The notes under the pieces were generated by a model. It was not told the DNA's origin and did not search any database. It saw nothing but the letters and a program-made list of their open reading frames with translations. Positions 43,390 to 52,045 of a DNA stretch of 56,387 bases are shown piece after piece. The position numbers and the translations under genes were made by a program. Where the stretch lies: assembly GCA_964498075.1 (NCBI GenBank), contig CAZCGA010000028.1, forward strand, positions 1 to 56,387, written 5' to 3'. How positions within the stretch are numbered: the stretch's first letter is position 1; each line of letters starts with the position of its first letter. The stretch comes from CAZCGA01 sp964498075 (GTDB lineage: Bacteria; Desulfobacterota; Binatia; HRBIN30).

Positions 43390-45615
43390 ATGCGCGAAGC
43401 CTGTTGGCGCGGCCTCATCGTGTCGATTGCGTTGCTTGCGCTGGCGGCGCCGGCACGCGCCGCGGGTCCATTGATTACGAACGGGGCGGGCCAACCGCTG
43501 GTGTGGACGCAGCACCCGATCCCCTACAACCCCGACCAGGGCGAGCTCGGCTTCCTGACCAACGCGCAAGCGGTGGCGTTCGTCGAGGATCGCCTCGCCA
43601 CGTGGTCCGCGGTCCCCACAGCATCCATCAGCTTTACGAACGCCGGCCCGCTTCCCGTCGACGTGACCGCAGCGAATGTCTTCTCGTACTTCGACGTCTG
43701 CTCCGACAGCCTGAACCCCATCATCTTCGACTCGGACGGCAGCATCATTCGCACCCTCTTCGGCATCGGCAACGAGAACTTCATCCTCGGCGCTGCCGGA
43801 CCGGAGTGCTTCAGCAGTGTCCCGCCCGTCATCACCGGTGCCGGCGCCATCTTGAACGGACGCTTCATCGACGGGGTGAACAGCCAGTTGAATCCGGAGA
43901 TCTCCCTCGCCGACTTCGCCGGTGTGTTCACCCATGAGTTCGGACATTTCCTCGATCTCGACCATTCACAGATCAACCTGACCGAAGGCGGCGACGCGAA
44001 CCCGGCCAACGATGACGCCATCGCCACCATGTTCCCGATCCTGATCAACGGCGCCGAGCAGGCCACGTTGAGCCTGGACGACGAGGTCTCGGTGTCGATG
44101 CTCTACCCTTCGGCAACGTTCTTCTCCGCGACGGGCTCGATCCGTGGCTCCGTCCTGCGATCGGACGGTGTCACGCCCTTTCAAGGCGCCTACGTGATCG
44201 CCAGGAACACCAGCAACCCACGCCTCAATGCCGTTGGGGTCGCCTCGGGCTTTCTCTTTGATCCCGGCGCACCGGGTGGCCCACCCGCCGCAAGCCTCAA
44301 GGGCTTCTTCGAGCTGGACGGGCTGACGCCCGGCGCAAGCTATACCGTTGAGATCGAAGCCGTCGACGCGCGCTTTACGGGTGGCTCCAGGCTCGGTCCG
44401 CTGGATCCGCCGGCTACTGTTTCCGTACCCGAGTTCTGGAACGGGGCGAGTGAGGCCGCGACGAATCCGCCCGATGATCCGAGCGCGGCGACTCTCGTAG
44501 CGGTGGCAGCCGGAAGCCCAGTCACGAACATCAACGTGATCTTGAACTCCGCGAGCGGCACGCTTCCCCCGAATGATCTGTGCAGTCAACCGACGTTGAT
44601 CGCGAGCTTTCCGTACAACGCGAGTCAGGACACCACGGGCGCTTCCGAAAGCGCCACCGATCCGGTGCAGAGCTGCACCGGCAGCCGGAACTCCAACACG
44701 GTGTGGTATGCGGTGGTCCCGCCGCAGGACGGCATCGTCACGTTCGACACTTGCGGCAGCACTTACGACACGGTGGTAACCGCCTCTACTGGAACCTGCT
44801 CCAGCCTGAGCGCACTGGCGTGCAATGATGACGTCGGGAGCATATCAGGATGCGGTTTCCTGCAATCGCGCCTCAGCATCGATGTTGTTGCCGGCCACAC
44901 CTACCTCGTCGAAGTGTCCCAGTACGGCGCACCAGGCGGCGGTACCTTGACCGTGCACGCCAGCTTGGGTCCGCGCAATTGTTCAGGCGGGGCCTGTCTG
45001 CCGGGGCGTGGCGGAAAGCAGGTGACCCAATGCATGGCGGAATGGCGGCTCGAACCGCCGCCGACGTTCACCGGCCGCCCACCGGCGACGATCAGCTGCC
45101 GGGACGGCGACAGCTGTGACCTCGATAACAGCGCCAACGACAGCTGCACGTTCTACTTGGCGCTCTGTCTCAACAATCACGATCCGAACCTTACCTGCAC
45201 GCCGAGCGACACTGCCACCGTGGAGTTGCTGGCGCCGAATCGCAATGGGCTGGCGAACAAACCCGAAGACACCGCCAACGCGGATGCGTTGCTGAGCTCG
45301 GTTGCCGGCCTCAGCAGCGCCGGCAGTATACTCGGGATCTGCCGCAATCAGCTGGTGAGCCCCTTCTGCACCATCAACGCGGAGTGCAATTCTCCTGGGA
45401 AGAACGATGGTCGGTGTTACCGTTTCGTCCGCTTCAACCCGAGCCTCGCCACACCCGATCGGTGCGCCATCTCCGCCAACGTCGTGGTGCCGCTACGTCC
45501 TCGCCCGAACGGCCGCTTCCGAGCCGCCAGCAAGCGCATCCGCGTTCGCGCCGCCAGCAGCGCGCACATCGCCGACACCGACTCGTTGACGCTCCGCTGC
45601 CTGCCCAGCCAGTAA
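43390..45615 (+). CDS. Secreted matrixin-type metalloprotease with C-terminal beta domains
   Basis: 741 residues with a signal peptide (VSIALLALAAPARAAG) and TAGGAG upstream. The zinc signature HEFGHFLDLDH (182-192) fits the metzincin pattern HExxHxxxxxH, followed by a Met-turn-like ATMFP and the DDEVSVSMLYP motif of matrixin-like bacterial enzymes. Residues ~255-380 look like a carboxypeptidase-regulatory beta domain (GSIRGSVLRSDGVTPFQGAYV). Residues ~395-520 resemble a pre-peptidase C-terminal domain (IVTFDTCGSTYDTVVTAS). A Cys-containing tail ends the protein. It likely degrades extracellular protein. Confidence 0.85.
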   Translation: MREACWRGLIVSIALLALAAPARAAGPLITNGAGQPLVWTQHPIPYNPDQGELGFLTNAQAVAFVEDRLATWSAVPTASISFTNAGPLPVDVTAANVFSYFDVCSDSLNPIIFDSDGSIIRTLFGIGNENFILGAAGPECFSSVPPVITGAGAILNGRFIDGVNSQLNPEISLADFAGVFTHEFGHFLDLDHSQINLTEGGDANPANDDAIATMFPILINGAEQATLSLDDEVSVSMLYPSATFFSATGSIRGSVLRSDGVTPFQGAYVIARNTSNPRLNAVGVASGFLFDPGAPGGPPAASLKGFFELDGLTPGASYTVEIEAVDARFTGGSRLGPLDPPATVSVPEFWNGASEAATNPPDDPSAATLVAVAAGSPVTNINVILNSASGTLPPNDLCSQPTLIASFPYNASQDTTGASESATDPVQSCTGSRNSNTVWYAVVPPQDGIVTFDTCGSTYDTVVTASTGTCSSLSALACNDDVGSISGCGFLQSRLSIDVVAGHTYLVEVSQYGAPGGGTLTVHASLGPRNCSGGACLPGRGGKQVTQCMAEWRLEPPPTFTGRPPATISCRDGDSCDLDNSANDSCTFYLALCLNNHDPNLTCTPSDTATVELLAPNRNGLANKPEDTANADALLSSVAGLSSAGSILGICRNQLVSPFCTINAECNSPGKNDGRCYRFVRFNPSLATPDRCAISANVVVPLRPRPNGRFRAASKRIRVRAASSAHIADTDSLTLRCLPSQ

Positions 45616-45680
45616 GCGCCCCGCACGTCCGGGACGCCGGCTCGGTTGCAAAGCCGAAACTGCGCGGTTAAGCACCCCAG

Positions 45681-46511
45681 GTGCTCGCACGGGATAAATC
45701 CGTTTTCGCCAACGGCCTGCGGTTGCACTATCGGGAGTGGGGAGCTGCGGACGCGCCAGCCGTCGTCCTGCTGCATGGAGGCTCGGCGCATACGCATTGG
45801 TGGGATGCGCTCGCCGCCTCACTCGCCGACGCGTATCGCGTGCTGGCGCTCGACCTGCGCGGGCACGGGGACAGCGCGCATGCCGATCCCCCGGCGTACC
45901 GGATCGACGACTACGTGCGCGACCTCGGGGCATTCCTCGATGCCACCGGCTGCGCGCGCTTCGACCTCGTCGGCCATTCGCTCGGCGGCATGGTGGCCAC
46001 GGCGTTCGCCGGCGGCGCTTCGCAACGCGTCCACACCCTCGTCGTGGTGGACAGCCAGTTGAAGATCACCCCGGCTGGCGCGCGCTACATGACCCGGCTG
46101 CGTAACTTCCCCCATCCGGTCTACCGCGACCGTGAGCAGGCGATTCGGCGCTTTCGCCTCCTGCCGATTGCGACGGATGCGGACCACGAAACCCTGGCGC
46201 ACGTGGCGGTGCACGGCGTCCGCCAGCTGGCGGATGGCCGCTGGACCCTCAAGTTCGATCGCGAGGCGCTGGCACACAACGAGCCGCAAGATCTGACGCC
46301 GATCCTGCGGCACCTCCCCTGCCCCATCCTGATCGTGCGCGGCGCCCACAGCACGTTGCTGTCGCACACCGCATCGGCGGCACTGCTGGCAGCGGCACCG
46401 CAGGCGGAGGCGGTCGAGATTCCCGGCGCGCATCACCACGTCATGCTCGACAACCCGCGCGAGTTCGAGCGCGTCGTGCGTGCGTTTCTCGATCGGCATC
46501 GCGGCGGTTGA
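45681..46511 (+). CDS. Alpha/beta hydrolase
   Basis: 276 residues from GTG 45681. The fold is clear: VVLLHGGSAHTHWWD (oxyanion hole), LALDLRGHGDS, nucleophile elbow GHSLGGM, late histidine GAHHHVMLDNPREF. Carbon-carbon hydrolase, esterase or epoxide hydrolase activity are all possible. It begins a likely operon with a second hydrolase and a luciferase-like monooxygenase, suggesting successive steps in breakdown of an organic substrate. Confidence 0.87.
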   Translation: MLARDKSVFANGLRLHYREWGAADAPAVVLLHGGSAHTHWWDALAASLADAYRVLALDLRGHGDSAHADPPAYRIDDYVRDLGAFLDATGCARFDLVGHSLGGMVATAFAGGASQRVHTLVVVDSQLKITPAGARYMTRLRNFPHPVYRDREQAIRRFRLLPIATDADHETLAHVAVHGVRQLADGRWTLKFDREALAHNEPQDLTPILRHLPCPILIVRGAHSTLLSHTASAALLAAAPQAEAVEIPGAHHHVMLDNPREFERVVRAFLDRHRGG

Positions 46512-46556
46512 CTCGCCCTTGAACCCACGAACCGTCCGACCCTATAACTGCCTCGC

Positions 46557-47336
46557 ATGGCGCACCGCAGCGAGTTCCTTTCCGTGGCTGGCATGCGCAC
46601 CCACTTACTCCGCGGCGGTCGCGGGGCTCCAGTGCTCGTCCTCCATCCGGAGTTTGCGGCGAGCCGATGGTTTCCCTATCACGATGCGCTCGCGGCGCGC
46701 TTCCAGGTCTTCGCCCCCGATCATCCAGGATTCGGACAGAGCGAGCGTCCGGACTGGCTCGACGGTATCGACGACCTGGTCTTCCACTACGTCGACCTGC
46801 TCGACACCCTCCAGCTGGATCGTGTGTCGGTCATCGGCACATCGTTGGGCGGATGGATCGCGGCAGAGCTGGCCGTCGCGCATCCTGAACGGCTGCAGCG
46901 GCTCGTCCTGGTTGGCGCGGCCGGCATCAAGGTCGACGGCGTGCAGCGCTTCGATGTGTTCCTGCATCCGATCGAAGAGACCTTGCCGCACTTGTTCCAC
47001 GATGCGACCCGCGCCGCGCAGCTGCTGCCGACGGAGTTCGGTCCCGACGTGATCGCCCGCGCCTACGGCGAGGCGGCGACCTTGGCACGTCTGAGCTGGA
47101 ACCCCTATCTCTACAACCCGAAGCTGGAACGCCGCCTGCGTCGGATCACGGCACCGACGCTGATCGTCTGGGGCGAGGACGATACCTTCCTGCCGCTGGC
47201 GCACGGCCAGGCATACGCCCGTCTCGTCCCCGGCGCCAGGTTGCAGAGCATTCCGCAGTGTGGCCACCTCGTGCCGTTCGAGCAGACCGAAGCCTTCACG
47301 CAGCACGTGACCCGCTTTCTCGCTGGCGAAGCCTGA
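46557..47336 (+). CDS. Alpha/beta hydrolase (second in operon)
   Basis: 259 residues. VLVLHPEFAASRWFPYHD replaces the usual HG oxyanion motif (HP here), then FAPDHPGFGQSERPDW, elbow GTSLGGW, acid region IVWGEDDTFLP and catalytic histidine QCGHLVPFEQTEAF. This resembles meta-cleavage-product hydrolases. Its stop overlaps the ATG of the monooxygenase (ATGA), so the two are translationally coupled. Confidence 0.87.
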   Translation: MAHRSEFLSVAGMRTHLLRGGRGAPVLVLHPEFAASRWFPYHDALAARFQVFAPDHPGFGQSERPDWLDGIDDLVFHYVDLLDTLQLDRVSVIGTSLGGWIAAELAVAHPERLQRLVLVGAAGIKVDGVQRFDVFLHPIEETLPHLFHDATRAAQLLPTEFGPDVIARAYGEAATLARLSWNPYLYNPKLERRLRRITAPTLIVWGEDDTFLPLAHGQAYARLVPGARLQSIPQCGHLVPFEQTEAFTQHVTRFLAGEA

Positions 47337-48469
47337 TGGTCCAGTTCTTCTACTTCCATCTCATGCCGTGGCCGCACCTGCCGGCCGACTTCGATCGCCG
47401 GCACGCGTCGTCGTGGGTGACGCTCTCGAACCAGTACTACGACCCACAGCGCGGCCATCTGCTGTACAACGAGTACCTCGACGAGATGGAGCACGCCGAG
47501 GCCTTGGGCTACGACGGTCTGGGCGTCAACGAGCATCATCAGAACGCCTACGGCACGATGCCGTCGCCCAACCTGATGGCCGCAGCACTCATCCGGCGCA
47601 CGCAGCGCGCCAAGATCGCCATCCTCGGCAACGCCATTCCGCTGCGCGACCATCCGCTGCGCGTCGCAGAAGAAGTGGCGATGCTCGACGTCATGTCGGG
47701 CGGGCGCATCATCTCCGGCTTCGTGCGCGGCATCGGCTGCGAGTACCTGTCGCTCGGCGTCAACCCGACGTACTCGCGCGAGCGCTTCTATGAAGCGCAC
47801 GAGCTGATCCTCCGTGCCTGGACCGAGCCTGGGCCGTTCTGCTTCGAAGGCAAGCACTACCAGGTGCGTTACGCCAACATTTGGCCGCGCCCGTTGCAGC
47901 AGCCGCACCCGCCGATCTGGTTGCCGTCGCAAGGCAGCACCGAGACCATCCGCTGGGGCGCGCAGCGTCGCTACCCGTTCATCAGTGTGTTCACCTCGTT
48001 CGCGCAAACCAAACGATTGATCGATGAGTACAAGGCCGCCGCGGAGGCCGCCGGCTACACGGCGCCGCCGGAGCAGATCGGTTTTGCGTTGCCGACGTAC
48101 GTCGCGGAAACCGACGCGCGGGCGCGCGAAGAGGCGAAGCCGCACATCCTCTGGCTGTTCCGCCGCGGCCTGAAGATCCCGCCGCACTTCCTGCTGCCGC
48201 CGGGATACATCACCGAGGAGTCGTTGCGAAAATTCCTCGCCGCAGGTCTACGTCCGCCGAGTGAGCTGAGCTTCGAAGAGTTGGAGAAGGGCGGATACAT
48301 CCTGGTCGGCAGCGCTGCCACCGTCGTGGATCGCCTCAAGGAGATCGAGAAGCAGCTCGGCTTCGGCCTGTTCATCGGCGGCGGGCGCACCGGCGACATG
48401 CCGCACGACAAGGCGCTGAAGAACATGGAGCTGTTCGCGCGCGAGGTGATACCGAAGTTCCGGACGTGA
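47336..48469 (+). CDS. Luciferase-like (LLM class) flavin-dependent monooxygenase
   Basis: 377 residues from ATG 47336 (the longer frame lies inside the hydrolase). The bacterial-luciferase TIM-barrel features are present: EHAEALGYDGLGVNEHHQ, TQRAKIAILGNAIPLRDHP, AEEVAMLDVMSGGRIISGFVRGIG, ERFYEAHELILRAW, PPIWLPSQGS, and the tail GFGLFIGGGRTGD. Uses reduced flavin and oxygen; substrate unknown. A copy of its last ~40 codons survives at 53931-54042. Confidence 0.9.
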   Translation: MVQFFYFHLMPWPHLPADFDRRHASSWVTLSNQYYDPQRGHLLYNEYLDEMEHAEALGYDGLGVNEHHQNAYGTMPSPNLMAAALIRRTQRAKIAILGNAIPLRDHPLRVAEEVAMLDVMSGGRIISGFVRGIGCEYLSLGVNPTYSRERFYEAHELILRAWTEPGPFCFEGKHYQVRYANIWPRPLQQPHPPIWLPSQGSTETIRWGAQRRYPFISVFTSFAQTKRLIDEYKAAAEAAGYTAPPEQIGFALPTYVAETDARAREEAKPHILWLFRRGLKIPPHFLLPPGYITEESLRKFLAAGLRPPSELSFEELEKGGYILVGSAATVVDRLKEIEKQLGFGLFIGGGRTGDMPHDKALKNMELFAREVIPKFRT

Positions 48470-48490
48470 TCCCTCGTCCTCCTTGGAGCC

Positions 48491-48506
48491 GGCGTGCCCT
48501 CACGCC
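48491..48506. terminator. Hairpin between convergent genes
   Basis: GGCGTG CCCT CACGCC forms a perfect 6-bp stem with a 4-nt loop between the convergent monooxygenase and DUF3303 genes. It is kept exactly at 54064-54079 in the duplicated copy, so it predates the duplication. Confidence 0.5.
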
Positions 48507-48534
48507 GTCTTCCCGATTCCAAGCGGGCAGAATG

Positions 48535-48807
48535 CTACAGCCGTGGCGCGACTCGCTCTACCGCTTCGGCTGACGTGATGACGGGGACCACTTCGAAGTC
48601 GACCAGATCGCTCCATCGGGCGATCCACTGCTCGAGGAGATGACGGTCTTCGCACTCCATGAGCTGATAGCACCTGGTCATGTCCGACGTGACCCAGCTC
48701 GAGACGTACTTCAGGCCCTCCGGTGCGAGCCTCCCCTTATCCCGAAACCGCCGGTACACCGGCGCCGGATCGCCATTCTTGAAGCTCTCGATGATCATGT
48801 AGAGCAT
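48535..48807 (-). CDS. DUF3303-type small protein
   Basis: 90 residues. MLYMIIESFKNGDPAPVYRRF, then LAPEGLKYVSSWV and CYQLMECEDRHLLEQWI are the DUF3303 pattern (a small ferredoxin-like alpha/beta fold of unknown function). The upstream region has no recognisable attC core, so it may be an ordinary chromosomal gene. A 3'-end copy survives at 54108-54187. Confidence 0.85.
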   Translation of the reverse strand: MLYMIIESFKNGDPAPVYRRFRDKGRLAPEGLKYVSSWVTSDMTRCYQLMECEDRHLLEQWIARWSDLVDFEVVPVITSAEAVERVAPRL

Positions 48808-48865
48808 CGGTCGCCTTTCTCGCTATGCCACTAGCGGCGTCGCGCTGCAGGTCTGACGACTAGGT

Positions 48866-49303
48866 TCAGCCGCGCCCCCGAGAATCGGGCGTGTCGGCTG
48901 GAACCGCTGGTTGGCCGGCAAGTGGTGCGCGCACACTGAACAGCCACGCCAAGAACAGCAATCCGAAGATGAGATCGCCCGTGCCCAGAGCAGGAGCTCG
49001 TATGGGGAGATCCCCCGCAACCCAGAACCCCACCAGCAGCCCGAAGAATGACAACTTGCCTAGCGCCGCAACCGCGATGAAGAAGCGCTCGGCCCGTCTC
49101 TTCACCGCGGCCCACAGATACGCCAGACCGAACGTCAGGACGAACATGCCGACGGTCACGAGGTAGAACGGGTGACCACCTTCGGGTAGTCCTGCAACGG
49201 TGCGCAGAGATTCTGCAGCGGGGATGAAGGCGGCTGCGGCCAGGATGTTCATGCCGGCTGTGGCGAACAACGCGCGTCGCATCCATGTGGGTAGGGGGAT
49301 CAT
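48866..49303 (-). CDS. Small integral membrane protein
   Basis: 145 residues with four hydrophobic segments (ALFATAGMNILAAAAFIP, PFYLVTVGMFVLTFGLAYLW, FFIAVAALGKLSFFGLLV, TGDLIFGLLFLAWLFSV) and a Pro/Arg tail. Resembles the many DoxX-like or unnamed four-helix membrane proteins; no function assigned. It is absent from the collapsed second copy of this block. Confidence 0.8.
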   Translation of the reverse strand: MIPLPTWMRRALFATAGMNILAAAAFIPAAESLRTVAGLPEGGHPFYLVTVGMFVLTFGLAYLWAAVKRRAERFFIAVAALGKLSFFGLLVGFWVAGDLPIRAPALGTGDLIFGLLFLAWLFSVRAPLAGQPAVPADTPDSRGRG

Positions 49304-49379
49304 GTCAGTTCGTCTGTCGGCGTTGAATTGGCGTCGACGGGCTTTGCACGAAAAGTCGCATCCTGCCCTGCACCGTCGA

Positions 49380-49488
49380 ACTCACCCCCTGGCCCCCTCT
49401 CTTGGAAAGAGAGGGGGAAGAGGCAAAGCTGATGTTCTGCGATCCATCCCCCTTCTCTTCCCAAGAGAAGGGGGTTCGGGGGATGAGT
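49380..49488. repeat. Paired-hairpin intergenic palindromic element
   Basis: Two perfect hairpins: CCCCCTCTCTT with its complement (49393-49417, 11 bp) and CCCCCTTCTCTT with its complement (49448-49474, 12 bp). They are enclosed by ACTCACCCCC at the left and GGGGGATGAGTT at the right. Purine/pyrimidine-skewed elements of this form are common between genes in many environmental bacteria. It lies downstream of the PaiB-like gene, where no attC was found. Confidence 0.7.
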
Positions 49489-49547
49489 TTCTGAGCGTCG
49501 TGGGCGCAGCGATTCCCACTTCTTGTGCGAGGCCGCGTCGCCGGCTC

Positions 49548-50171
49548 TCATCGTCCGGTCTCCCGGTCGATCGTCCATTGAAGGGCGTCCGCTGCGCGTG
49601 CGTCGTTCGGCCGTCCTCGGGTACGAAGCTCCCTGACGATGTTCGCGCGCACCGCCAGGGAACGATTCTGCTGCAGCTTGAATTTCACCCGATGGCCTCT
49701 GATCTCGAGTCGGGCCGCTGCGATGTGAGCGATCGCCCCGCGATAGAGGGGATCATCCGGCGCGACCGGACGAAACCCTCCTTCCGGCTGGTAGCGCGCG
49801 AGCAGCCTCGTCTGCTGTTCGGCGAGCACGGCTGCATCTGTCGACACGGTCGCCTCACACTCGAAGACGACCGTCCGGTGGTATGCCGTAGCCATGACCC
49901 CGTCTTCCGGATGGACCCAGTAGGACGGGATCACGCCCAGCACCTCGTCGACTTCGAAGACACACCGCGGACGGGCCTTGAGGTCGACGAGCTGCTCGTC
50001 GGCTCTGTTGAAGTGCATCTCGATGGTGTTGCCTTCGTAGACGAACGGATAGAGGCCGATGTGCGGCAGGCCTTCCGCGCTCACCGTCACGAGACGGCCC
50101 AGTTCCCTCTCGCACACGAAGGCCTTGACCGTCTCGAGTGGGATATCGGCGTAGATGTCGTAGTAGATCAC
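49548..50171 (-). CDS. PaiB-like FMN-binding/pyridoxamine-oxidase-fold protein (intact copy)
   Basis: 207 residues. The split-barrel features are ERELGRLVTVSAEGLPHIGLYPFVYEG, IEMHFNRADEQLVDLKARPRCVFEVDE, and GVMATAYHRTVVFECEATV, with a PaiB-type C-terminal half (EIRGHRVKFKLQQNRSLAVRANIVREL). Called a flavin-binding negative regulator in PaiB annotations; biochemical role unproven. It starts 45 bp after the attC core at 50216. A truncated copy at 54180-54603 is ~95% similar in the shared part. Confidence 0.87.
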   Translation of the reverse strand: MIYYDIYADIPLETVKAFVCERELGRLVTVSAEGLPHIGLYPFVYEGNTIEMHFNRADEQLVDLKARPRCVFEVDEVLGVIPSYWVHPEDGVMATAYHRTVVFECEATVSTDAAVLAEQQTRLLARYQPEGGFRPVAPDDPLYRGAIAHIAAARLEIRGHRVKFKLQQNRSLAVRANIVRELRTRGRPNDARAADALQWTIDRETGR

Positions 50172-50728
50172 GATCTGGTCTCCCTAGTTCCTGCGTACGC
50201 CGTGATTGCGATGCGGTCCAAACGCTCACGCTGAGCGGCCAGCGCACCGACACTCGCGAGAACCGCGAAGCTCAAGCCGGTCCGCCCGAGCGGGTTGTTA
50301 GGTCTGACCACCATCCCTGGCCTTGACAAAGATGGGTTCGCGGCTTCAGCAAAGTCAAAGCTTACGGACTTGACCTCCCACACGAAACAGTTGACGATTT
50401 GAGCCGCCCCAAGGTCATAGAGGGCGACATTATGCCCTGGCCCCGGGGCGCTGACGGCACGGTCCGGGAGGGGTTTCATCCGCTCCGGTGGAAAAGGAGC
50501 CGGCACGTCATCTGCGTACTGCCCCTCTTGGTGGAGCGGTTCCCAGGCGTGCCCTAGTCGGGCGCGCCACAGGAACCGCTCGGGAGGAATGGCTTCGACA
50601 CGCTTCTCAGCGGTTGAGAGTACGGTCGCGAGAAATCCTTCCGTATCTGCGCCTCGTACGTGCCTCGCGTGCCGCTTCGTCGCGCTATCGAAGCCGCAGT
50701 AGCTTCGCCACGGTTTGAACTCAGGCAC
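50168..50728 (-). CDS. Truncated RES-domain-like protein reading through an attC site
   Basis: 186 residues. The first ~95 (CGFDSATKRHARHVRGADTEGF, LWRARLGHAWEP, FPPERMKPLPDRA) match the opening of RES-domain toxins that degrade NAD. The expected next part (GRANPxGIPxLYLA with the catalytic residues) is missing; a different sequence follows (GPGHNVALYDLGAAQI). From about residue 138 the frame runs straight through attC 50216-50303 and overlaps the PaiB-like start by 4 bp, so those residues are not meaningful. Probably an inactive toxin or a chimera made by recombination. Confidence 0.5.
   Translation of the reverse strand: MPEFKPWRSYCGFDSATKRHARHVRGADTEGFLATVLSTAEKRVEAIPPERFLWRARLGHAWEPLHQEGQYADDVPAPFPPERMKPLPDRAVSAPGPGHNVALYDLGAAQIVNCFVWEVKSVSFDFAEAANPSLSRPGMVVRPNNPLGRTGLSFAVLASVGALAAQRERLDRIAITAYAGTRETRS
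50216..50303 (-). other. attC-like site B (between RES-like and PaiB-like cassettes)
   Basis: On the minus strand: ACCTAAC core, arm CGCTCGGGCGGACC, loop, arm GGCCGCTCAGCG, spacer TGAGC, then GTTTGGAC. The arms pair with two single-base bulges and one mismatch. The 3' core has one extra T relative to the consensus GTTRRRY; the second PaiB-like copy has the exact GTTGGAC. Confidence 0.75.
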
Positions 50729-50794
50729 TCAGCTTTCCCTTCAGTCAGTGGTGAAGTCGTGGCTCGGTAACAATGCGAGTCAGTGTAACAAGCA

Positions 50795-51391
50795 TCACGC
50801 GAAAACCCGAGGCGACGCGACCACCACCTCGTGATGATCTACGTTCGTCCCCGAGTGCATAGCCCACATTGCTCCGTAATGATCAACCCCATTCGCCCAG
50901 TTCTCTATGACAGCGCTCAACACACCGCTAATCAGCACCCAGTTGCTGCTCCGAGCCACGCCATCCCGGCAGGTCACGTCACCCTTCGCTCCCAACCCCT
51001 CACGCGCCAGAATCGTTGCCAAGCCCGACGCGACATACTCCAGCTTTACCGCATCGCCCCGGACCTTCTCCCCTGTGTCTGCGATCGCGTCTACCAACTT
51101 CACCATGGTGGACCCCTGGAATTTCATCCCGCAGCTCCCCAGCACCCCGAAACTTGCGGCCGCGACATCACCCAGCGTCAGGGAACGACCACGACAGCTC
51201 TCGACGATTCGCGCCGGCAAACACACGAGGGCCGCGCTGACTGGACGGGAGAAGCGACCCTCGTTGAAGACCTCTTCAAGCGCTCTTTCGGCCAGCGTCA
51301 TCGCCATCCACACCTGCCAAAACTCTTTCTGCCGCTCTGCCTTCGCCCGACGCTTCCGCAACCACCCGACCGGATTGGTGAGCCATTCCAT
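50795..51391 (-). CDS. Hypothetical cassette protein
   Basis: 198 residues from ATG 51391, which has GGAGAGAAC upstream; the longer frame to 51514 begins inside the attC. Basic N-terminus (WLRKRRAKAERQKEF) then a mixed helical body (MAMTLAERALEEVFNEGRF, DAVKLEYVASGLATILARE). No family recognised. No attC separates it from the RES-like gene 66 bp downstream, so the two could be one cassette or a site has been lost. Confidence 0.6.
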   Translation of the reverse strand: MEWLTNPVGWLRKRRAKAERQKEFWQVWMAMTLAERALEEVFNEGRFSRPVSAALVCLPARIVESCRGRSLTLGDVAAASFGVLGSCGMKFQGSTMVKLVDAIADTGEKVRGDAVKLEYVASGLATILAREGLGAKGDVTCRDGVARSSNWVLISGVLSAVIENWANGVDHYGAMWAMHSGTNVDHHEVVVASPRVFA

Positions 51392-51493
51392 TCTGTTCTC
51401 TCCACTCAGCTTCGACAAACCGCGGGGCCCCGGGGACGCAATCCGCTGTGCTGACCACGCCCCGCCCAAATCATACTGGCGCAGCGCGTGCCG

Positions 51494-51589
51494 ACCTAAC
51501 GTTGTGCCGCTCACCGGCGGCGGGGTGAAGGATGCTCCGTTTCGCGCCGCCGCGTCAACCCCGCCGTCCGATGGAGCGGCGGGTTAGCC
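51494..51589 (-). other. attC-like site C
   Basis: Plus strand: ACCTAAC, 5-nt spacer, arm GCCGCTCACC, centre, arm ATGGAGCGGC, then GTTAGCC. GCCGCTC and GAGCGGC pair. It starts 14 bp after the stop of the gene at 51603, as in a cassette. Confidence 0.75.
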
Positions 51590-51602
51590 CGCAAGACTGC
51601 GA

Positions 51603-51932
51603 TCATGGTGCCTCTCGCCCGACCCTGAGCGTCGGCAGAGGCAGCGGGATGCCATGTGAGCGGGCGTATTCCGCCGCGTGAGTCTCACAGATCGGCGTCG
51701 CTGTCGGAACAACTCGTCCGTTCCGCCAGTGTTCATCTCGGGTCGCGTAGTAGACGGCGGGTGCATCGCACACACAGCACCGGTGTGCCCATTCCTCCTC
51801 GGCCTGGCGCTTGAGTTCTGGGGCGTCGAAGTCATCTGCTTCCGCGAAGCATAGGGGTATCAGCTCCGGGCGCATGCTCCACGGCTCGCCTGGCGGAGGC
51901 ACGCGCTTTCGTGCGCTGCTCTTCTTTCGCAT
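51603..51932 (-). CDS. Small Cys-containing hypothetical cassette protein
   Basis: 109 residues from ATG 51932, 31 bp after a core. A Lys/Arg start, then EELKRQ-like helix (DAPELKRQAEEEWAHR) and CCVCDAP with a later CETH, which could bind zinc. No family recognised. Bounded on both sides by attC-like sites (51494-51589 and 51963-52040), so it is a clean single-gene cassette. Confidence 0.7.
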   Translation of the reverse strand: MRKKSSARKRVPPPGEPWSMRPELIPLCFAEADDFDAPELKRQAEEEWAHRCCVCDAPAVYYATRDEHWRNGRVVPTATPICETHAAEYARSHGIPLPLPTLRVGREAP

Positions 51933-51962
51933 GTCGTCAGCCGCCTGCGCTTCCTGGTTGCG

Positions 51963-52040
51963 GGCTAAACGCCGTGCGCTTGAGCCGCGGGCGGCGCGAA
52001 CCGACGCTGTTGAACGGTCCGGTGCATGCGCTTGTTCGGC
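51963..52040 (-). other. attC-like site D (degenerate)
   Basis: Minus strand: GCCGAAC, then AAGCGCATGCACCGGACC, a type of inner arm often seen in environmental attC sites, and a 3' core GTTTAGCC. Arm pairing is weaker than at the other sites. The stop of the DUF2971-like gene is 6 bp away. Confidence 0.55.
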
Positions 52041-52045
52041 GGCGT

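Noticed and set aside
50728..50795. attC between the RES-like gene and the upstream orphan
   Set aside because: Only 66 bp, no core pair and no paired arms.
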